DNA from: GWB1-37-8 sp964603935
GTDB lineage: Bacteria; Patescibacteriota; Microgenomatia; Levybacterales; UBA12049
Reading direction: 5' to 3'
DNA length: 64,000 nucleotides
NCBI GenBank assembly: GCA_964603935.1
Contig: CAZRWL010000002.1
Span: 1-64,000 of the forward strand
A model generated the notes under the pieces. That model made no database searches, had not been told where the DNA came from, and saw nothing but the letters and a program-made list of their open reading frames with translations. The translations under genes were made by a program, and so were the position numbers. The number at the start of each line of letters is the position of its first letter. The first letter of the stretch is position 1. Positions 61,876-64,000 of the stretch are shown here, one piece after another.

Positions 61876-62751
61876 TTAAGCCTTCTCAAAAATTCTCAAT
61901 TTAGCGCTTCTTGCCCTGTTATTTGCCGCTAATTCGTAAGCGCTTGGAACAATTGGTTTTTCCGTAACAATTTTTCCCATTTTTCTACTCTCAAATTCCA
62001 AAAATTTTCTTTTAACAATCCTGTCTTCCAATGAATGAAATGAAATGACGCATAATCTTCCGTTCTCTTCCAAGAGCTCCACAGCTTTTGGTAAAGCTTC
62101 CATAATTGCATTTAACTCATCGTTTACCGCAATTCTCAACGCCTGAAAGACTTTCTTACTTTGCCCTGCTATTGAGAAAGCTATTTTAGCCAAATCCGTT
62201 GTCGTTTCAATAGGCTTCACGCTACGGGCCCTGACAATAGCGTTACTAATGGCCCAAGCATGAGTCTCTTCACCAAATTTAGTAAATATCTCACAAAGCT
62301 CTCCTTTCGTTAATATCTTTATTAAATCAAGGGCCCTAACTCCCAGCTTCTGATCCATTCGCATATCCAGCGGGCCCTCACTCTGGAAACTGAATCCGCG
62401 CGCAGATTCATCTATTTGATGACCGGACACACCAAGGTCAAAAATTATTCCAGCCACTTTATCAAAGTTATTTAAACGTGCAATTTTATCTATATCTCTA
62501 AAATTTACTCTGGCTAAAGTCAAATTCCCTTCCTCAACATTCAACCTTCTACTTTCTACCTTCCATCTTCCGTTTACAAATCCAATCGCATCCTCATCAA
62601 CATCTATTCCCAAAACAATTCCTCCCAATCTCAAAATTCCAACCCCATGTCCTCCTCCCCCAAGCGTTGCGTCAATATACTTATTGCCTTTTTTAACTCT
62701 CAATCCCTCTATTATTTCTTTTAAAAGTACAGGCTTATGATAATCACTCAT
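61876..62751 (-). CDS. rsmH: 16S rRNA (cytosine-1402-N4)-methyltransferase
   Basis: Methylates 16S rRNA C1402; the gene follows mraZ in most dcw clusters. The 291-residue protein begins HKPVLLKEIIEGL, has the SAM motif YIDATLGGGGHGVGIL (near 24-39), DLGVSGHQIDESARGFSFQ, and VISFHSLEDRIVKRKF. A stretch GRWKVESRRLNVEE (near 80-93) has no counterpart in the family and comes from a heptamer-period repeat at 62532-62573. It overlaps mraZ by 8 nt (ATGAGTGA). Confidence 0.94.
   Translation of the reverse strand: MSDYHKPVLLKEIIEGLRVKKGNKYIDATLGGGGHGVGILRLGGIVLGIDVDEDAIGFVNGRWKVESRRLNVEEGNLTLARVNFRDIDKIARLNNFDKVAGIIFDLGVSGHQIDESARGFSFQSEGPLDMRMDQKLGVRALDLIKILTKGELCEIFTKFGEETHAWAISNAIVRARSVKPIETTTDLAKIAFSIAGQSKKVFQALRIAVNDELNAIMEALPKAVELLEENGRLCVISFHSLEDRIVKRKFLEFESRKMGKIVTEKPIVPSAYELAANNRARSAKLRIFEKA
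62532..62573. repeat. Heptamer-period repeat inside rsmH
   Basis: Six imperfect 7-bp units on the plus strand: cctcaac, attcaac, cttctac, tttctac, cttccat, cttccgt. Same period but different base composition from the three A/T-rich repeats in the window. Length 42 bp, which keeps the frame. Confidence 0.55.
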
Positions 62752-63190
62752 GCTTTATCTTTTGTTCTTTATTAATCAGCTTATCTGAAATCTTATCAAT
62801 GTTTTTTTCAAGATCAAGTCTGTATGCTTCCCAATTTTCTTTGTCCCACATCTCAACGTATCGCGACAATCCTAAGAATACAACTTCTGTTTTAATTTTT
62901 GCAAAACGTCGCAAGTAGTCAGGTATAATAAACCTTCCCTTAGAATCAAGCTCGACGAATGTTGCCCCTCCAAGAAGGTAACGTTGAGTCTCACGGGCAG
63001 GTTTCTCAATAAACGGTCTGCCTTCTGTTCCTTCCAAAAGAGCCTTCCATCCTTCTTCCGATACGACAATGAGTGAATTTTCATATCCCAAAGTTACAAT
63101 TAGTTTACTGCCAACAATTTCTCTTAATTTTTTGGGGAAAGCCACTCTGCTTTTTTCTCCGACTTTCCCCTCGTATTGTCCAAGTAACAT
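62744..63190 (-). CDS. mraZ: Transcriptional regulator MraZ
   Basis: DNA-binding regulator of the division cluster. From ATG 63190 it is 148 residues, the family length, starting MLLGQYEGKVGEKSRVAFPK, with the second AbrB-like half at ATFVELDSKGRFIIPDYLRR. A longer frame from 63241 would add 17 residues (MAQNDNKWDKVGKGGQD), but these codons are the MraZ operator and the promoter start site, so I reject that start. The operator lies 7 nt upstream of the chosen ATG. Confidence 0.93.
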   Translation of the reverse strand: MLLGQYEGKVGEKSRVAFPKKLREIVGSKLIVTLGYENSLIVVSEEGWKALLEGTEGRPFIEKPARETQRYLLGGATFVELDSKGRFIIPDYLRRFAKIKTEVVFLGLSRYVEMWDKENWEAYRLDLEKNIDKISDKLINKEQKIKHE

Positions 63191-63196
63191 ATCCTG

Positions 63197-63221
63197 CCCA
63201 CCTTTTCCCACTTTATCCCAC
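63197..63221 (-). promoter_or_regulatory. MraZ operator
   Basis: Three GTGGG boxes on the minus strand (63221-63217, 63211-63207, 63201-63197) at exact 10-bp intervals. MraZ proteins are known to bind direct repeats of this kind (TGGG-type boxes with 5-bp gaps) in front of their own gene. It overlaps the start of transcription, so repression is expected. Confidence 0.8.
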
Positions 63222-63229
63222 TTATTATC

Positions 63230-63258
63230 ATTTTGAGCCATTTTAAGCCTGATGTCAA
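63230..63258 (-). promoter_or_regulatory. Promoter of the dcw cluster
   Basis: TTGACA (63258-63253), 17 bp, CAAAAT (63235-63230). The start site should fall near 63223, at the first GTGGG box. This places the three MraZ boxes in the 5' leader immediately after the start. Confidence 0.6.
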
Positions 63259-63320
63259 GAGGAAAATGACCATAATAGCGTACTGTAAAACAAAAAAACG
63301 CAAGATGTAGTTGTTAGAAG

Positions 63321-63779
63321 TTAAATCTCGAGGGATTTTTCTACTTGAGACGTTGTTCCGTCTGTTTTTACAACTTTTAGAATTAATTTTATATTAGAGA
63401 TATCCTGATCATAATGACAAACATCCGAGCAGGTACCAAGATCTATCTCTCTTTTCACCATCTGGCCTAACTGCTCTGCATCAATGGTTCCGTTAACTCC
63501 CCTGTCAATATTTCCTTTTGAGGTATAGGATAACTCGTAATCTATTCCCGATATGTCTTTTGTATTGATAATTTCAAAAATCACTTTTTTCTTATCTGCG
63601 GTTTGCGTTAAGCTTAAACCTATTGCTTCGGGCTTAATTATGGACACCTTCTCCTCGCTGGGCGCTTGTTCGGCTTGAACAGGAACTGGTTTTTTATTGG
63701 ATGAGATAATAAAAATTCCCCCGCCGATCAAAATAATTACGGCAATCGCTAAAAATGCAATTAATTTCTTATTCTTCAT
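63321..63779 (-). CDS. Membrane-anchored hypothetical protein
   Basis: A 152-residue protein I do not recognise. One N-terminal membrane helix (about 6-26) is followed by a short Pro/Glu-rich linker and one predicted beta-sandwich domain (about 48-152) with two cysteines three residues apart (CSDVC), which may form a disulfide or bind a ligand. It is probably extracytoplasmic. The promoter ends 11 nt before the ATG. Confidence 0.7.
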   Translation of the reverse strand: MKNKKLIAFLAIAVIILIGGGIFIISSNKKPVPVQAEQAPSEEKVSIIKPEAIGLSLTQTADKKKVIFEIINTKDISGIDYELSYTSKGNIDRGVNGTIDAEQLGQMVKREIDLGTCSDVCHYDQDISNIKLILKVVKTDGTTSQVEKSLEI

Positions 63780-63790
63780 TAGCTACTTTA

Positions 63791-63818
63791 ATTCTATCAA
63801 TCTGGAGGTATTTGTCAA
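63791..63818 (-). promoter_or_regulatory. Promoter of the membrane-anchored hypothetical
   Basis: TTGACA (63818-63813), 16 bp, TAGAAT (63796-63791) with a TGA extension just before it. The ATG lies 11 nt downstream. Confidence 0.6.
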
Positions 63819-63828
63819 TAGAAGATTC

Positions 63829-64000
63829 TTATTTTGATCCATAAGTTTTTGGACCAATTATGGGGTTTTCCCTCGTTATTTGAATATCTTGCGTTCTGAC
63901 TAAGCTAAGAAACTGAGATCCTAAATCAGTAAGCTGCTTTGGATCTATGTTATTTTCTTCACACAAAGCTTTAATCTCAGATCGAATCTCTTTGAGTCTT
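63829..64000 (-). CDS. Partial CDS, C-terminal end
   Basis: An open frame enters from the right edge and stops at TAA (63831-63829), giving 56 residues that end ENPIIGPKTYGSK. The visible part is helical and charged (RLKEIRSEIKALCEENNIDP). It is on the same strand as the genes that follow, but a promoter separates it from them. No family is recognised. Confidence 0.6.
   Translation of the reverse strand, partial: RLKEIRSEIKALCEENNIDPKQLTDLGSQFLSLVRTQDIQITRENPIIGPKTYGSK

Noticed and set aside
63191..63241. Longer MraZ starting at 63241
   Set aside because: The extra codons coincide with the -10 region and three MraZ boxes; the family starts at the MLLG methionine.
1..64000. CRISPR arrays, rRNA genes, insertion sequences or prophage genes
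   Set aside because: No direct-repeat arrays with regular spacers, no rRNA-like stretch, no transposase or integrase was seen.

Overview
The window is AT-rich, densely packed bacterial DNA using the standard stop codons (UGA terminates several genes). Gene content suggests a Candidate Phyla Radiation (Patescibacteria) genome, most likely of the Microgenomates group. This is inference from content: a compact F-type ATP synthase with a shortened delta subunit, only the last three pyrimidine steps, a division/cell-wall cluster with trimmed proteins, and a very large set of membrane glycosyltransferases. No marker gene was compared with a database.

Layout. 1-6205: the F1Fo ATP synthase operon (atpBEFHAGDC) behind a near-consensus promoter. 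6223-8712: overlapping pyrD-pyrF-pyrE. 8742-8926: a tRNA locus in which a complete tRNA-Thr(CGU) gene lies inside the anticodon loop of a second, otherwise intact tRNA that also looks like a tRNA-Thr. 8944-33947: a 25-kb surface-glycan region with GT2, GT4 and GT-C type transferases, an O-antigen-ligase-like protein, a Wzx-like flippase, YfhO-like and PTPS-related membrane proteins, and four methyltransferases. 33950-40030: tRNA-Val, lepB, parB, rpmA, rplU, rodA, ileS. 40093-43084: a strongly promoted, membrane-anchored repeat protein with a possible 16-codon leader ORF, then a small Alba-like gene with a strong terminator. 43188-46239: one more GT-C gene and a small island with a NYN-family nuclease, a DUF3467-like protein, an unknown protein and a HEPN-like protein. 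46371-63190: a dcw cluster on the minus strand, from mraZ to ftsZ, with glmS and a glmU-HAD fusion embedded, an ftsI split in two ORFs, and an MraZ operator of three GTGGG repeats at exact 10-bp spacing.

How the genes fit together. glmS, the GlmU-like protein, MurA, MurC, MurE, MraY and MurG supply lipid II; FtsW, FtsI, RodA, FtsL, FtsQ, FtsA and FtsZ use it in division and elongation. murB, murD, murF and ddl are not in the window. The glycan region looks able to build, flip and attach a methylated surface polysaccharide or glycoprotein glycan.

Two cross-cutting patterns stand out. Many promoters place the -10 hexamer only 6-11 nt before a start codon, so several mRNAs should be leaderless or nearly so. 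Several genes also carry in-frame insertions of small repeats: a 7-bp-period repeat in four genes and a palindrome in ileS. The nested tRNA is the most unusual feature found.
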